Part shown: positions 52,275-61,413 of the stretch, in pieces | How the letters are laid out: every line of letters begins with the position of its first letter | Position numbering within the stretch: position 1 is the stretch's first letter | Assembly (NCBI RefSeq): GCF_019049255.1 | Contig: NZ_JAGMUJ010000060.1 | Coordinates: 1-64,000 of the forward strand | Origin: Streptomyces sp. AC558_RSS880 | Lineage (GTDB): Bacteria > Actinomycetota > Actinomycetes > Streptomycetales > Streptomycetaceae | Reading direction: 5' to 3' | Length of the DNA stretch: 64,000 nucleotides | Translations under genes and position numbers: made by a program | Notes under the pieces: model-generated | Told to the model about the DNA's origin: nothing | What the model saw: the letters and a program-made list of their open reading frames with translations, nothing else | Database searches by the model: none

Positions 52275-52667
52275 ATGTTCGGTCAGGCGCAGGCGTTCAG
52301 CGGTTTCTCGGTCGACGACCTCGGCGAGGCCCGCCGGTTCTACGGCGAGACCCTGGGCCTTCCGGTGGAGGAGAGCGGGCAGGGGGACATGCGGGTGCTG
52401 GCCCTCACGCTCGGCAGCGGTGCGCGGGTCTTCGTCTACCCGAAGGAGACGCACACTCCCGCGACGTTCACGATCCTCAACTTCCCCGTCGACGACATCG
52501 TGTCCGCCGTCGCCGAACTGGAGCGGCGCGGCGTCACCCTGGAGCGCTACGCGGAGTTCGACCACGACGAGAAGGGCATCGTCCGGGTCGGCGGCGACGG
52601 CCCCGCGGCGATCGCGTGGTTCACCGACCCGGCAGGGAACGTCCTCTCCGTGATCCAGGAGAACTGA
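52275..52667 (+). CDS. VOC/glyoxalase superfamily protein
   Basis: A 130-residue vicinal-oxygen-chelate protein. It has the paired beta-alpha-beta modules: FSGFSVDDLGEARRFYGETL, then GLPVEES in the first half, and TILNFPVDDIVSAVAELERR with AWFTDPAGNVLSVIQEN in the second. The final DPxGN segment is typical of the glyoxalase/bleomycin-resistance family. The ATG at 52275 is chosen with GGAGG nine bases upstream. The substrate is unknown; many such proteins in Streptomyces have housekeeping or detoxification roles. It stands alone, 180 bp after the glycosidase. Confidence 0.88.
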   Translation: MFGQAQAFSGFSVDDLGEARRFYGETLGLPVEESGQGDMRVLALTLGSGARVFVYPKETHTPATFTILNFPVDDIVSAVAELERRGVTLERYAEFDHDEKGIVRVGGDGPAAIAWFTDPAGNVLSVIQEN

Positions 52668-53062
52668 CCGGGAGCTGTCGGGCGGTACGGCACGGACGGT
52701 GCGTGCCTTTCCCCCGGCCCACGGTGCGCGCCTCCCTCCGGCCCACGGTGCGCGCCTTCCTCCCCGCCCGTGGAGCACCCGCCGATCCCGCGGTACGGCC
52801 GCGGAGCCCTTCCCCCGGCCGTGGCCGGGCGTCCGTGGTACCGGTCCCGGCCGGCCGCCGGCCGCTGTGACGAGAACGTCGGAATCAGATATTCCGTTAC
52901 GGGCCGACAGGTCCGGTTTCGGCGGGCCGCGTTCGCCCGCTCCGTCGAATGCGTTTTCGGCCTCCGTGCACTGTATGGCTAATATCAGGCCACCAACCGC
53001 TACTGTCTGGCGCGTTCTCGTCGCAGGTGCGGCTGACCGGTGACGAGGAGAGTGGCCTGCGG
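52668..53062. other. Intergenic region with short direct repeats upstream of the conservon
   Basis: Two exact copies of the 20-mer CCGGCCCACGGTGCGCGCCT lie at 52714-52733 and 52738-52757 (24-bp period), with a degenerate copy before them. At 52880-52896 CGGAAT and ATTCCG form a 6-bp inverted repeat with 5-bp spacer in a less GC-rich stretch, which may mark the cvn promoter. No gene was seen. Confidence 0.45.
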
Positions 53063-55495
53063 GTGAGCGGAACGAACAGAGACGGACGGCGCGGAACGGA
53101 CAGCGTGCGGGCCGTCCGCCGACGGAGGGGCACGACGGACGAGCAGCCGTGGGCGGCCGGCGAACGGCGCCTGCCGCTGCGCACGGTGCTGCTCGTGCTG
53201 CTGCTCGTGCCGAGCGCGGCCCTGGTCTCGCTGTGGGGCCTGGCCACCTACGAACTGGGCAACGAGTACCGGGTGCAGGCCGCCCAGCTCGACCTGAAGA
53301 CGACCGTGGGCCCGCGCAACGCGGCCCTGTTCAACGCCCTGCAGCGGGAGCGGCGGCTGACCCAGGAAGCGCTGGCCTCGCCCCGGGCCTCCCGGGCCGA
53401 CCTGACCCGGCAGCGCACGGTCACCGACCGGGCCCTGGCGGGCTTCCGGCCGCTGGCCTCGGCGGACACCAGCGACGGCCAGCAGGGCCTGGCCGCCGCG
53501 CTCTCCCGGACCGTACGGGTGGCCGACCGGCTCGCGCAGGAGCGCCGCGCGGTGGACACGGGGACCGCCGACGAGGACCGGGCGTTCACCTACTACACCG
53601 AGGCCATCGGAGCCAGCACCGAGGTCTTCGCGGCGATCTCCCGCGGTGCCAACGGTGAGGTGACCGGCCTGTCACAGGTCCTGTTCGACCTGAACGGGGC
53701 CGTGGACATGATCGGCCGCGAGGACGCGGTGCTGGCTCGCGGCTGGGCCTCGGGCCGGCTGTCCGCCGAGGACTACGACCTGGTCACCGACGCCGTCGGC
53801 ACCCACGAGTACCTCCTCAAGTCGCGCGTGGCACCGAACCTCAACGCCGAGGAGAGCCGGCTGTACACGGCGATGACCCGGAGCAGGGAGTGGCAGACGC
53901 GGGTCGAGCTGGAGGAGTGGCTGCAGGCCGCCGGAGGTGAGGGTGTCGCGCTGTCGCCGGCCCGTGCCGAGCAGTGGCGGACCGCGGCGGACACCTCGGT
54001 CGCCCGGCTCGAGGAACTCATCGGCGCGCACAGCCGGATCTCCAACGCCGCCGGCGCCGACGCCGTGCGGAAGCTGGAGCTGTACCTGTACTCCGTGGCC
54101 GCCCTGGGCCTGCTCGCCGTCCTCCTGGTCGTACTGATGACCTGGCGGCTGACCGCGGTCCTGCGCCGGCGCGTCCTGGCCGTGCACGGCCAGGCACAGG
54201 ACCTGGAACAGCGGCTGCCACAGGTCGTCACCCGGCTCGAACAGGGCGAGGACGTGGACGTGGACGCCGAGGTCCCGGAGCTGTCCCCGGCCTCGGACGA
54301 GTTCGGCGAGCTGAGCCGGGCGCTGAACCTGGCCAGCCGCACCGCGGTGCACACCGCGGTGCGCCAGGCGGAGCAGCACCGGGGCTTCGAGCGGCTGCTG
54401 CAGCGCATCGCGCGCCGCACCCAGCTGCTGATCGGCCTGCAGCTGAAGAAGCTGGACGAGCTGGAGCGCCGGCACGAGGACCCGCAGGTGCTGGAGGGCC
54501 TGTTCGACCTGGACCACCTCACCGCCCGGCTGCGCCGCTACGAGGAGAACCTGGTGATCCTCGCGGGCGGCCAGCCCCGGCGCCGCTGGCGCAAGCCGGT
54601 GCCGCTGCTGGACGTCCTGCGCGCCGCGCAGGGCGAGGTTCAGGACTACCGGCGCATCGAGATCGACGTCGAGGGCCGGCCGTGGATCTCCGAGCGGGCG
54701 GTGGGACCGCTGATCCACATCCTGGCCGAGCTGATGGAGAACGCGACCGCCTTCTCCAAGCCGCCGGCTCCGGTCGAGATCAAGGCGGCGCCGGTCAGCC
54801 GGGGTGTCGCGGTGGAGATAGAGGACCGCGGACTGGGCATGGAGGCCGAGCAGTACGAGGCCGTCAACGCCCTGATGCAGGCGCCCCCGCAGATGGACGT
54901 GGTGACCCGCGCCGACGACGTACGCCTGGGCCTGTACGTGGTGGCCCGGCTGTCGGCGGGCCTGGGCCTGCAGGTGGAACTGCGGCCGTCGGCGTTCGGC
55001 GGCACCCGCGTCATCGTCCTCGTCCCGCAGGACCTCGTGGCCGAGCGGCCCCGATCGGTGCCGGACGCGGCCGACGGCCCGTCGCCCGACGACGCCGGCG
55101 CCCTCCACCTCCCGCCGCGCCGGCACACCGGTCCCCGTCCCGTGGACGGATCCCGCCGCGCGGACGGCCCGGACGGCCTGCCGGTACGGTCGCGGGGGCA
55201 GGCGATGGCCGACGTCACCGCACCGGTGCCGGCCCCCGCGGGTCCGCCGGACCCGCAGGACGGACCCGCACCGCTGCCTCGCCGGACGCGTCAGGCCAGC
55301 CTGGTGGCCGAGCTGCGCGCACCGGCTCCGCAGGACTCCCCGGCCGCCCAGGCCCCGCCCGGCGCCCCGGCCCGCTCCGGCGCCACCATCGGCGCCTTCC
55401 AGCGGCAGTCCCGCAAGAACCGCGCCGCCGGCGCGCGGCCGTCCGCGCCCGGCACCGACCAGACCGAACCGCCCACGAGGGAAGACCGAGGATGA
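53063..55495 (+). CDS. cvnA: Conservon protein CvnA, sensor histidine-kinase-like
   Basis: An 810-residue membrane protein that starts a classical four-gene conservon. It has a basic N-terminus, transmembrane helix (about 40-60), a NIT-type extracytoplasmic sensor domain (about 65-320), a second helix (about 337-358), a HAMP-like linker, and a HATPase domain (N-box LAELMENATAFSKPP, then EDRGLGM and LGLYVVARLSAGLGLQVEL). A long Pro-rich tail follows. The GTG at 53063 is the best of weak options. CvnA proteins sense an unknown signal and pass it to the G-protein-like CvnD through CvnB and CvnC. The stop overlaps cvnB by four bases. Confidence 0.93.
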   Translation: MSGTNRDGRRGTDSVRAVRRRRGTTDEQPWAAGERRLPLRTVLLVLLLVPSAALVSLWGLATYELGNEYRVQAAQLDLKTTVGPRNAALFNALQRERRLTQEALASPRASRADLTRQRTVTDRALAGFRPLASADTSDGQQGLAAALSRTVRVADRLAQERRAVDTGTADEDRAFTYYTEAIGASTEVFAAISRGANGEVTGLSQVLFDLNGAVDMIGREDAVLARGWASGRLSAEDYDLVTDAVGTHEYLLKSRVAPNLNAEESRLYTAMTRSREWQTRVELEEWLQAAGGEGVALSPARAEQWRTAADTSVARLEELIGAHSRISNAAGADAVRKLELYLYSVAALGLLAVLLVVLMTWRLTAVLRRRVLAVHGQAQDLEQRLPQVVTRLEQGEDVDVDAEVPELSPASDEFGELSRALNLASRTAVHTAVRQAEQHRGFERLLQRIARRTQLLIGLQLKKLDELERRHEDPQVLEGLFDLDHLTARLRRYEENLVILAGGQPRRRWRKPVPLLDVLRAAQGEVQDYRRIEIDVEGRPWISERAVGPLIHILAELMENATAFSKPPAPVEIKAAPVSRGVAVEIEDRGLGMEAEQYEAVNALMQAPPQMDVVTRADDVRLGLYVVARLSAGLGLQVELRPSAFGGTRVIVLVPQDLVAERPRSVPDAADGPSPDDAGALHLPPRRHTGPRPVDGSRRADGPDGLPVRSRGQAMADVTAPVPAPAGPPDPQDGPAPLPRRTRQASLVAELRAPAPQDSPAAQAPPGAPARSGATIGAFQRQSRKNRAAGARPSAPGTDQTEPPTREDRG

Positions 55496-55938
55496 CTCAG
55501 CGAACCACCGCCACCGACGCAGACCTGGACTGGCTCCTCGACGGACTGGTCGACCAGGTGGCCGGTACCCGGCACGCCGTCGTGCTGTCCGACGACGGCC
55601 TGGTGATCAGCCGCTCGAAAACCATCGAGCGCTCCGACGCCGAGCGCCTGGCCGCGATCGCCACCGGTCAGCAGAGCCTGGCCCGTGGCGTCGGACAGCT
55701 CTTCCAGGGCGGTCCGGTCCACCAGGTCATCGTCGAGATGGCCGACCTGTGGCTGTTCGTCACCGCGGCCGGCCGGGGCACCCACCTGGCCGTGGTCACC
55801 TCCCAGGAGGTCGACGCCGAAGTGATGGCGGTCGCCATGCACACCCTGGTCCAGCAGGTGGGCCAGAAACTGGGCACCGACGCACGCACCCCGCAGTCCG
55901 ACCCGTCCCCGCCCGCCGGTCCCGGGGCCGGCGCATGA
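55492..55938 (+). CDS. cvnB: Conservon protein CvnB (roadblock/LC7 domain)
   Basis: A 148-residue roadblock/LC7 protein: LDWLLDGLVDQVAGTRHAVV, then LSDDGLVISRSK and GRGTHLAVVTSQEVDAEVM, followed by a Pro-rich tail. Roadblock proteins regulate small G-proteins; in conservons CvnB interacts with CvnA and CvnD. Four-base overlaps on both sides show strict co-translation with cvnA and cvnC. Confidence 0.95.
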   Translation: MTQRTTATDADLDWLLDGLVDQVAGTRHAVVLSDDGLVISRSKTIERSDAERLAAIATGQQSLARGVGQLFQGGPVHQVIVEMADLWLFVTAAGRGTHLAVVTSQEVDAEVMAVAMHTLVQQVGQKLGTDARTPQSDPSPPAGPGAGA

Positions 55939-56333
55939 GGCACTGGACGGACGACCTGGAGGACGACGCCGACGAACCGCTGGTCCGTCCCTACACCATC
56001 ACCGGCGGCCGTACCACCGCCGGCCGTGACGACCTGACCCTGATCACCCTGATCACGGTACGGACCACGGCGGGTACGGACACCGCGGCCGGCCGGCCCG
56101 CACTGCAGCCGGAACACCGCACCGTCCTGCGCCTGTGTGCGCGCAGGCCCGTCGCGGTGGCCGAGATCGCCGCCGAGCTCGACCTGCCGGTGTCGGTGAC
56201 CAAGATCCTCATCGGCGACCTGATCGACGCCGGCCGGGTACGGGCCCGGCCGCCCCTGTCCTTCGCACACAACGGCACCCTCCCCGACATGACGATCCTT
56301 GAGGCGGTGAGAGATGGGCTCCGCGGGCTCTGA
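55935..56333 (+). CDS. cvnC: Conservon protein CvnC (DUF742)
   Basis: A 132-residue DUF742 protein with the conserved VRPYTITGGRT start and a winged-helix-like C-terminal part (RPVAVAEIAAELDLPVSVTK, then ILIGDLIDAG), ending LPDMTILEAVRDGLRGL. DUF742 proteins occur almost only in conservons, between the roadblock protein and the GTPase. The reading frame overlaps cvnD by 20 bases. Confidence 0.95.
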   Translation: MRHWTDDLEDDADEPLVRPYTITGGRTTAGRDDLTLITLITVRTTAGTDTAAGRPALQPEHRTVLRLCARRPVAVAEIAAELDLPVSVTKILIGDLIDAGRVRARPPLSFAHNGTLPDMTILEAVRDGLRGL

Positions 56334-56907
56334 TCCGGCACAGACGGCCCAGGCCGTGAAGATCCTGGTCGCCGGTGGCTTCGGCGTGGGCAAGACCACG
56401 CTGGTCGGCGCGGTCAGCGAGGTCGCCCCCCTGCACACCGAGGAATACCTGACCCGTGCCAGCGTCGGCGTGGACGACCTGGTCGGCATCGACGGCAAGA
56501 CCACCACCACCGTCGCCCTGGACTTCGGGCGCATCACCATCAGCGACGAACTGGTGGTCTACCTGTTCGGGACCCCCGGCCAGGAACGCTTCTGGTTCAT
56601 GTGGAACGATCTGGTGCTCGGAGCCCTGGGGGCGGTGGTACTGGTCGACACCCGCCGCCTGGAGGTCAGCTTCGCCTCCATCGACTTCTTCGAAAGCCGC
56701 GGTGTCCCGTTCGTCGTCGCGGTCAACTGCTTCCACAACGTCCGCGACCGCACGCCCGAGGAAGTCCGCACCGCCCTGGACCTGGACCCCCAGGTCCCCC
56801 TGGTGATGTGCGACGCACGCGAGCGGACCGAAGGCCGGGACGTCCTGCTCACCCTGGTCGAACACCTCATGGCCCGCAGCTCCGCACCCCAGCCGGCCGG
56901 GAGGTGA
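56314..56907 (+). CDS. cvnD: Conservon protein CvnD (GTP-binding)
   Basis: A 197-residue small GTPase-like protein. The P-loop is GGFGVGKTT, the switch II region FGTPGQERFWFMW, and the NKxD position reads NCF, as in other conservon GTPases, so base specificity uses a variant motif. It is the last gene of the cvnABCD operon and converges on the VanW gene with a gap of only 45 bp. Conservons act like eukaryotic G-protein-coupled receptor systems and affect development and antibiotic production in Streptomyces. Confidence 0.95.
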   Translation: MGSAGSDPAQTAQAVKILVAGGFGVGKTTLVGAVSEVAPLHTEEYLTRASVGVDDLVGIDGKTTTTVALDFGRITISDELVVYLFGTPGQERFWFMWNDLVLGALGAVVLVDTRRLEVSFASIDFFESRGVPFVVAVNCFHNVRDRTPEEVRTALDLDPQVPLVMCDARERTEGRDVLLTLVEHLMARSSAPQPAGR

Positions 56908-56952
56908 GACGGCGCGGCGGCCTTCGCCGTCACCCCCGACGGGGCCGCGTCC

Positions 56953-58695
56953 TCAGGGCTGACGCCCGGTCGGCGCCGCTTCGCAGGTGATCTCGTCACG
57001 CGGGGTGTAGTGCGTGCGGAACGGTTCCCGCCGCACTTCCCGGCCGTCGTCGTGGAAGACCCGCTCGACGGTGACGTCGAAGCCCTCGAGCGGGGTCTGC
57101 GGCACGCACTGCTCAGCGGTGCTCACCCGCTTCGCCGGCTGCCGCACGTCGGTGCGCGGCCCCTTGACCGACGTGATCCGGTCGTACTTCTTCGTGCCGA
57201 GGAAGCTGACGGTCAGCGAGGTGTCGGTGGACTCGGCCTGGATGTAGATGGCCTTGCCGGAGTCGTTGGTGAACCTCAGGTCCAGGCTGCCCCAGGCGAC
57301 CGTCGCCTCACGGCCCTCGGGGTAGCGCTCGATGTAGAAGGAGTGGGCGCCGTACTCGACGGGCTCGACCCCGGCGAAGAACATCGCGTTGAAGACGGTC
57401 GTGGCCACGGCGGAGACACCGCCGCCGGGAGCCTTCCGGTACTGGTCGTCGTAGATCATGACGCCGTCGACGAAGCCGTTGGCCTCGGTGCGTTCGCCGA
57501 CGGTCCGGTTGAAGCTCCAGGTCTCGCCCGGCATGACGACGGAGCCGTTGATGAGTTCCACGGCCCGGCCGATGTTCGTCGTGCGGTAGGCGGCCGGCTC
57601 GAAGTCGACGGTGAAGGAGGACATCTTCTCGGTGAGCCCCAGCTGGGCCGCGTTCTCGCGGGTGACCTCCGGCTGGATCCGCCGCGCGTCCACCTCGCCG
57701 GTGCGGGCGGCGCCCGACCCGGTGAGCAGGGGCAGGACGGCCTTGCCCAGGGCCTTGTCGGTGACCTCCACGCCGGGCCTGGCGTCGGCGGCCACCACGA
57801 CCTTGTCGCCCTCGAGCCCCAGCCGGGCGTTCCGGGGGGTGGTGGGCAGACCGTTCAGGACGTCGGCCACCGCGGGCGCGGCACGCAGGCCCTTGCTGTC
57901 GAGTTCCGGTGTGAGCCTGCCGGCCTCGTCCGGCCGCATCGTCAGGTGATCGTCCAGCACGGCCGGGGTGATCGTGAACCGCTTGCCGCCCGCGGTGAGC
58001 GTGACCGGCGCCGACATCGCCGGCTGCGCGAACTCGCGCACCGCCCGCCGCACCTCGGCCGCCGTGACCTTCGGCTCGGTCTCGTGTGCGGGCAGCACCG
58101 TGACCGAGTCCGCCGCGCCGCGCAGGAAGGGGGCGCGCAGGGCACCGGTCGCGGCGTCCACGTCCAGCGCGTACCCGGTGCGCGGGGCGGTCTGCTCGAC
58201 ACGGCCGTCGGCGAAGGAGACGGCGCCGTCGCGGACCTTCTCGTCGAGCGTCGTCGCCAGCTTCCCGAGGGCGGCACGGGCCTTGTCCTCGTCGACCCGC
58301 ACGACCGGCTCGATCTCACCGCCGGAGCGGAACAACCCGCCGATCACACTGACCGGACCGGTGCCCGTGGACGTCGCCCGGTCAAGGGTCTCCCGGATGC
58401 CGAAGGTGAGCCCCGCCTGCCGCGGATCGACCGCACCCTCGCGGTCGCCGACCTTCACCGCCAGCTTCCGCGGGCCGGCCGCCACCAGGCGCTCCTCCAG
58501 CTTCCGGGTGGCCTCCTCGCGGCTCAGGCCCCCGATGTCCACGCCGCGCACCGTCGTGCCCGCCTCGATCTCACCGCCGGTGAGCAGCAGCCCGGCGAGA
58601 TACAGACCGCCGATGCCCACGGTCAGCGCACCGCCCGCCAGGGCGACGGGCGGGAGGGAGGATATGCGGGGGACGGCGGGTACGCGGGGGCGCAT
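56953..58695 (-). CDS. VanW family protein with peptidoglycan-binding-like repeats
   Basis: A 580-residue membrane-anchored protein. The ATG at 58695 follows AGGAG. A single transmembrane helix (PVALAGGALTVGIGGLYLAG, about 17-36) is followed by two YoaR/PG_binding_4-like domains (about 45-320; VRGVDIGGLSREEATRKLEE) and a C-terminal VanW domain (about 370-530; INGSVVMPGETWSFN, GGGVSAVATTVFNAMFFAG). VanW proteins accompany some vancomycin-resistance loci, but the biochemical role is unknown. Homologues are common in actinobacterial chromosomes. There is no vanHAX-type gene nearby, so a resistance role is not indicated. Confidence 0.92.
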   Translation of the reverse strand: MRPRVPAVPRISSLPPVALAGGALTVGIGGLYLAGLLLTGGEIEAGTTVRGVDIGGLSREEATRKLEERLVAAGPRKLAVKVGDREGAVDPRQAGLTFGIRETLDRATSTGTGPVSVIGGLFRSGGEIEPVVRVDEDKARAALGKLATTLDEKVRDGAVSFADGRVEQTAPRTGYALDVDAATGALRAPFLRGAADSVTVLPAHETEPKVTAAEVRRAVREFAQPAMSAPVTLTAGGKRFTITPAVLDDHLTMRPDEAGRLTPELDSKGLRAAPAVADVLNGLPTTPRNARLGLEGDKVVVAADARPGVEVTDKALGKAVLPLLTGSGAARTGEVDARRIQPEVTRENAAQLGLTEKMSSFTVDFEPAAYRTTNIGRAVELINGSVVMPGETWSFNRTVGERTEANGFVDGVMIYDDQYRKAPGGGVSAVATTVFNAMFFAGVEPVEYGAHSFYIERYPEGREATVAWGSLDLRFTNDSGKAIYIQAESTDTSLTVSFLGTKKYDRITSVKGPRTDVRQPAKRVSTAEQCVPQTPLEGFDVTVERVFHDDGREVRREPFRTHYTPRDEITCEAAPTGRQP

Positions 58696-59042
58696 GGGTC
58701 TCCTGAACGATCGACGGGGCGTGCCCTCGATGTCACGGCACTGTGCGCGAGAGCCGTCGGCCAAGCTAGGCACGACCAGGTGCCAAAGGGTATATCCCAG
58801 GTCACGTCGGGCGTTGTGGATCAGCGGCCCGACGGACGGGCGGAACGGGACCCGGCATGCCCGGCCGCCCGGCCCTTCCCGTGAACGGGCGGCCGCTCCG
58901 GGGCCGCCCGCTCACGATCCGCCGCGGTCGGCCGTGACGCTTCTCTCCCTTTGTCGTGCTCACGGCAGGTGAAGGATGTACGGTCATCCGGCCGCCGTCC
59001 GTGACGGACAGGGAATCCCGGATATGGGATATTCTCCCGGAT
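58696..59042. other. Divergent intergenic region with hairpin
   Basis: This 347-bp gap lies between the VanW (minus) and XRE-cupin (plus) genes. An imperfect hairpin occurs at 58881-58915 (9-bp and 4-bp stems with one mismatch). CCCGGATATG is repeated at 59017-59026 and 59036-59045, the second copy covering the XRE start codon. Confidence 0.5.
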
Positions 59043-59627
59043 ATGAAATGCGATGAACCGGGGCCGTCCCCGGACCCCGTCGATCTCCGGCTCGGCGCGC
59101 GACTGGCCGAGCTCAGAGCCGAGCACGGCTGGTCCCTCGGAGAGCTGGCGGAGCGCAGCGGTGTCAGCCGCTCCACCCTGTCCAGGGCCGAGCGGGCGGA
59201 GACGAGCCCCACCGCCTCCCTGCTGAACCGTCTCTGTGCCGTCTACGGCCGGACCATGTCCCAGCTGCTCAGCGAGATCGAGGCGGCCCCCGCGCCGGTG
59301 GTGCGGGCCGCCGACCAGCCGGTGTGGGAGGACAGGGCGTCCGGATTCGTCCGCCGGTCCGTGTCCCCGCCGCACGGCGGACTGCGCGGCGAACTCGTCG
59401 AGGGGCGGCTCGCGGCCGGTGCGGACATCGCCTACGACCGGCCGCCCGTACCCGGCCTGGAACAGCACATCTGGGTGCTGGAAGGAGCCCTCGCCGTGAC
59501 GGACCGGGACGTCGAGCACCGTCTCGGCGACGGTGACTGCCTCAGGCTCCGCGTCTGGGGGCCGACCCGGTTCCGCTGCCCCGGTCCCGAAGACGTGCGC
59601 TACGTCCTGGCGGTGGTGCGGCCGTGA
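59043..59627 (+). CDS. XRE-cupin transcriptional regulator
   Basis: A 194-residue regulator with an N-terminal Cro/CI-type helix-turn-helix (LGARLAELRAEHGWSLGELA, then ERSGVSRSTLSRAERAETSP) and a C-terminal cupin domain (HIWVLEGALAVTDRDVEHRL, then GDGDCLRLR). No ribosome-binding site precedes the ATG at 59043, and direct repeats CCCGGATATG end on it, so the transcript may be leaderless and autorepressed. Its stop overlaps the start of the acetyltransferase gene by four bases (GTGA). Such XRE-cupin and GNAT pairs are common, with the regulator controlling the partner. Confidence 0.88.
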   Translation: MKCDEPGPSPDPVDLRLGARLAELRAEHGWSLGELAERSGVSRSTLSRAERAETSPTASLLNRLCAVYGRTMSQLLSEIEAAPAPVVRAADQPVWEDRASGFVRRSVSPPHGGLRGELVEGRLAAGADIAYDRPPVPGLEQHIWVLEGALAVTDRDVEHRLGDGDCLRLRVWGPTRFRCPGPEDVRYVLAVVRP

Positions 59628-60169
59628 ACGTCATCCGGCTCGACGCCACTCGACTGACCGGCCTGATACCGGAATTGGCCGAGCTGCTGGCCGACACGGT
59701 GGACGGCGGCGCCTCCGTCGGCTTCCTCGCCCCGCTCGACCGCGCGGAGGCGGCCGCCTGGTGGAGGGAACGGTCCACGGCCGTCGCCGCCGGCCGGCTC
59801 GCGGTGTGGGTGGCGTACGAGGAACCCGGACGGGTGCTGGGCACCGTGAGCCTCGCCCTTCCCGACAAACCCAACAGCACCCACCGCGCGGAACTGGTGA
59901 AGCTGATGGTGCACCGTGCGGCCCGTGGCCGGGGCCTCGGCCGGCGGCTGCTGGCCGTCGCGGAGGAGGCGGCCGCCGCGCGGGGCATCACCCTGCTGCA
60001 CCTGGACACCGAGACCGGCAGCCCGGCCGAGCACCTCTACCGCTCCTCCGGCTGGACCCCCGTCGGAGCCATCCCCGACTACGCGGCGGACCCCGCCGGG
60101 GTGCTGCGGCCGACGACGATCTACTACAAGCGCCCGGGAGCGGGCCCCGTACCGGCCGGCACCGGGTGA
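59624..60169 (+). CDS. GNAT family N-acetyltransferase
   Basis: A 181-residue acetyltransferase. The acetyl-CoA pyrophosphate loop appears as VHRAARGRGLGRRLL (RxxGxG), following the strand RAELVKLMV, and the C-terminal part LYRSSGWTPVGAIPDYA is usual for the fold. The GTG start overlaps the regulator stop, so the two are co-translated. The substrate is unknown. Confidence 0.92.
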   Translation: MNVIRLDATRLTGLIPELAELLADTVDGGASVGFLAPLDRAEAAAWWRERSTAVAAGRLAVWVAYEEPGRVLGTVSLALPDKPNSTHRAELVKLMVHRAARGRGLGRRLLAVAEEAAAARGITLLHLDTETGSPAEHLYRSSGWTPVGAIPDYAADPAGVLRPTTIYYKRPGAGPVPAGTG

Positions 60170-60199
60170 GTGTCAGTGCCGGCCGCTACGGTGCCTGCC

Positions 60200-60559
60200 A
60201 TGCCGGATGCCGAAGACGTACGACGGATCGCCCTGTCCCTGCCGGACACCACGGAGAAGGTCGCCTGGAGCATGCCCACGTTCCGGGTCGCGGGGAAGAT
60301 GTTCGCCACCCTGCCCGAGGACGAGACCTCCATCGCCGTGCGCTGCCCCAAGGAGGAGCGCGACGAACTGGCCCTCGCCGAACCGGAGAAGTTCTGGATC
60401 GCCGGCCACGAGGCGCAGTTCGCCTGGGTCAGGGTCCGCCTCGCCGCCCTGGAGGACGAGGGCGAACTGCGCGACATCCTCGCCGACTCCTGGCGTCAGG
60501 CGGCCCCGCCGCGGCTCCTCGAGGCGCACCCCCGGCTGGGCCTGCCGCCCGCGGGCTGA
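60200..60559 (+). CDS. MmcQ/YjbR-like protein
   Basis: A 119-residue protein of the MmcQ/YjbR double-wing-fold family: DVRRIALSLPDTTEKVAWSM, then PTFRVAGKMFATLPED in the first half, and AWVRVRLAALEDEGELRDIL with DSWRQAAP towards the end. The function is not established; DNA binding has been proposed for the family. The ATG at 60200 is in the right place for the family start, although no strong ribosome-binding site is visible. It is convergent to the DtxR gene, with a very strong hairpin between. Confidence 0.87.
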   Translation: MPDAEDVRRIALSLPDTTEKVAWSMPTFRVAGKMFATLPEDETSIAVRCPKEERDELALAEPEKFWIAGHEAQFAWVRVRLAALEDEGELRDILADSWRQAAPPRLLEAHPRLGLPPAG

Positions 60560-60634
60560 GAACCGCTCGGGCGTCGTCGGCGCCCCGCGGCATGAGCCGT
60601 ACGCCGCTGTCCTGACGGTCGTGGCGGATGACGC

Positions 60635-60684
60635 GGACGGGGAGGGTTCCCGACCACGACCGTGGTCGGGAACCCTCCCCGTCC
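60635..60684. terminator. Perfect 24-bp-stem bidirectional terminator
   Basis: Arms at 60635-60658 and 60661-60684 are exact complements around AC. It lies between convergent genes ending at 60559 and 60712. Confidence 0.88.
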
Positions 60685-60711
60685 CTGTCCCCGTCCGGGG
60701 CACTGCTGACC

Positions 60712-61404
60712 TCAGGGCCTGGTCACGAAGATGCGCGCGGCGGCCGGCGCGGGAAGCTCGGCGGTCGCCCGGTCGTCGCCGACCGCCACGCCGCCGGGCG
60801 ACGGCCTCACACGCACGATCGCGCCGGGCCGCACCCCGGCGTGCCGCAGGGCGTACATCAGCCGGGAGTCGTTCTGGACCGGCTCCGCGATGCGGCGCAC
60901 GACCGCGCTCACGCCGTCCGGTTCGGGCTCCAGGTCACTGAGGCTGACCGTGGTGTCGTCGGGGAACGGTTCCGCGGCGCTGTCCTCACCGAGCTCCGCC
61001 AGGCCCGGGATCGGATTGCCGTACGGCGAGTGGGTCGGGTGGTGCACCAGCTCCAGGACATGGCGCTCGACGGCCTCGCTCATGACGTGTTCCCAGCGGC
61101 AGGCCTCGGCGTGGACCTGTTCCCACTCCATGCCGAGCACGTCGAGGAGCAGGCACTCGGCGAGCCGGTGCTTGCGCAGGACACGCACGGCCAGTCGGCG
61201 GCCCTCGCCGGTCAGCTCGAGGTGCCGGTTGCCGGCGACGCGGAGCAGGCCGTCGCGCTGCATGCGGGCGACGGTCTGGCTGACCGTCGGGCCGCTCTGC
61301 TCCAGGCGTTCGGCGATGCGGGCGCGAAGGGGGACCACGCCTTCCTCCTCGAGCTCCAGGAGCGTACGCAGGTACGCCTCGGTGGTGTCGATGAGCCGGG
61401 ACAT
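60712..61404 (-). CDS. DtxR/IdeR-family metal-dependent repressor
   Basis: A 230-residue regulator with the DtxR pattern: LIDTTEAYLRTLLELEEEGV, the helix-turn-helix IAERLEQSGPTVSQTVARMQ, and the metal-binding and dimerisation region (RLAECLLLDVLGMEWEQVHA, EACRWEHVMSEAVERHVLEL). A C-terminal SH3-like domain (GAIVRVRPSPGGVAVGDD) completes it. Residues matching the DtxR ligands Cys102, Glu105 and His106 are visible as EACRWEHVM. Such proteins repress iron-uptake genes with Fe(II). It lies nine bases from the YbhB-like gene in the same direction. Confidence 0.95.
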   Translation of the reverse strand: MSRLIDTTEAYLRTLLELEEEGVVPLRARIAERLEQSGPTVSQTVARMQRDGLLRVAGNRHLELTGEGRRLAVRVLRKHRLAECLLLDVLGMEWEQVHAEACRWEHVMSEAVERHVLELVHHPTHSPYGNPIPGLAELGEDSAAEPFPDDTTVSLSDLEPEPDGVSAVVRRIAEPVQNDSRLMYALRHAGVRPGAIVRVRPSPGGVAVGDDRATAELPAPAAARIFVTRP

Positions 61405-61413
61405 GCCGACCCG

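Noticed and set aside
56953..58695. VanW protein considered as vancomycin-type resistance
   Set aside because: No vanH, vanA/B, vanX or VanRS genes nearby; VanW-domain proteins are common chromosomal proteins in actinobacteria.
57010..58884. Long plus-strand frame opposite the VanW gene
   Set aside because: Antisense artefact of GC-rich codons; the VanW protein on the minus strand has a signal anchor, domains and a ribosome-binding site.
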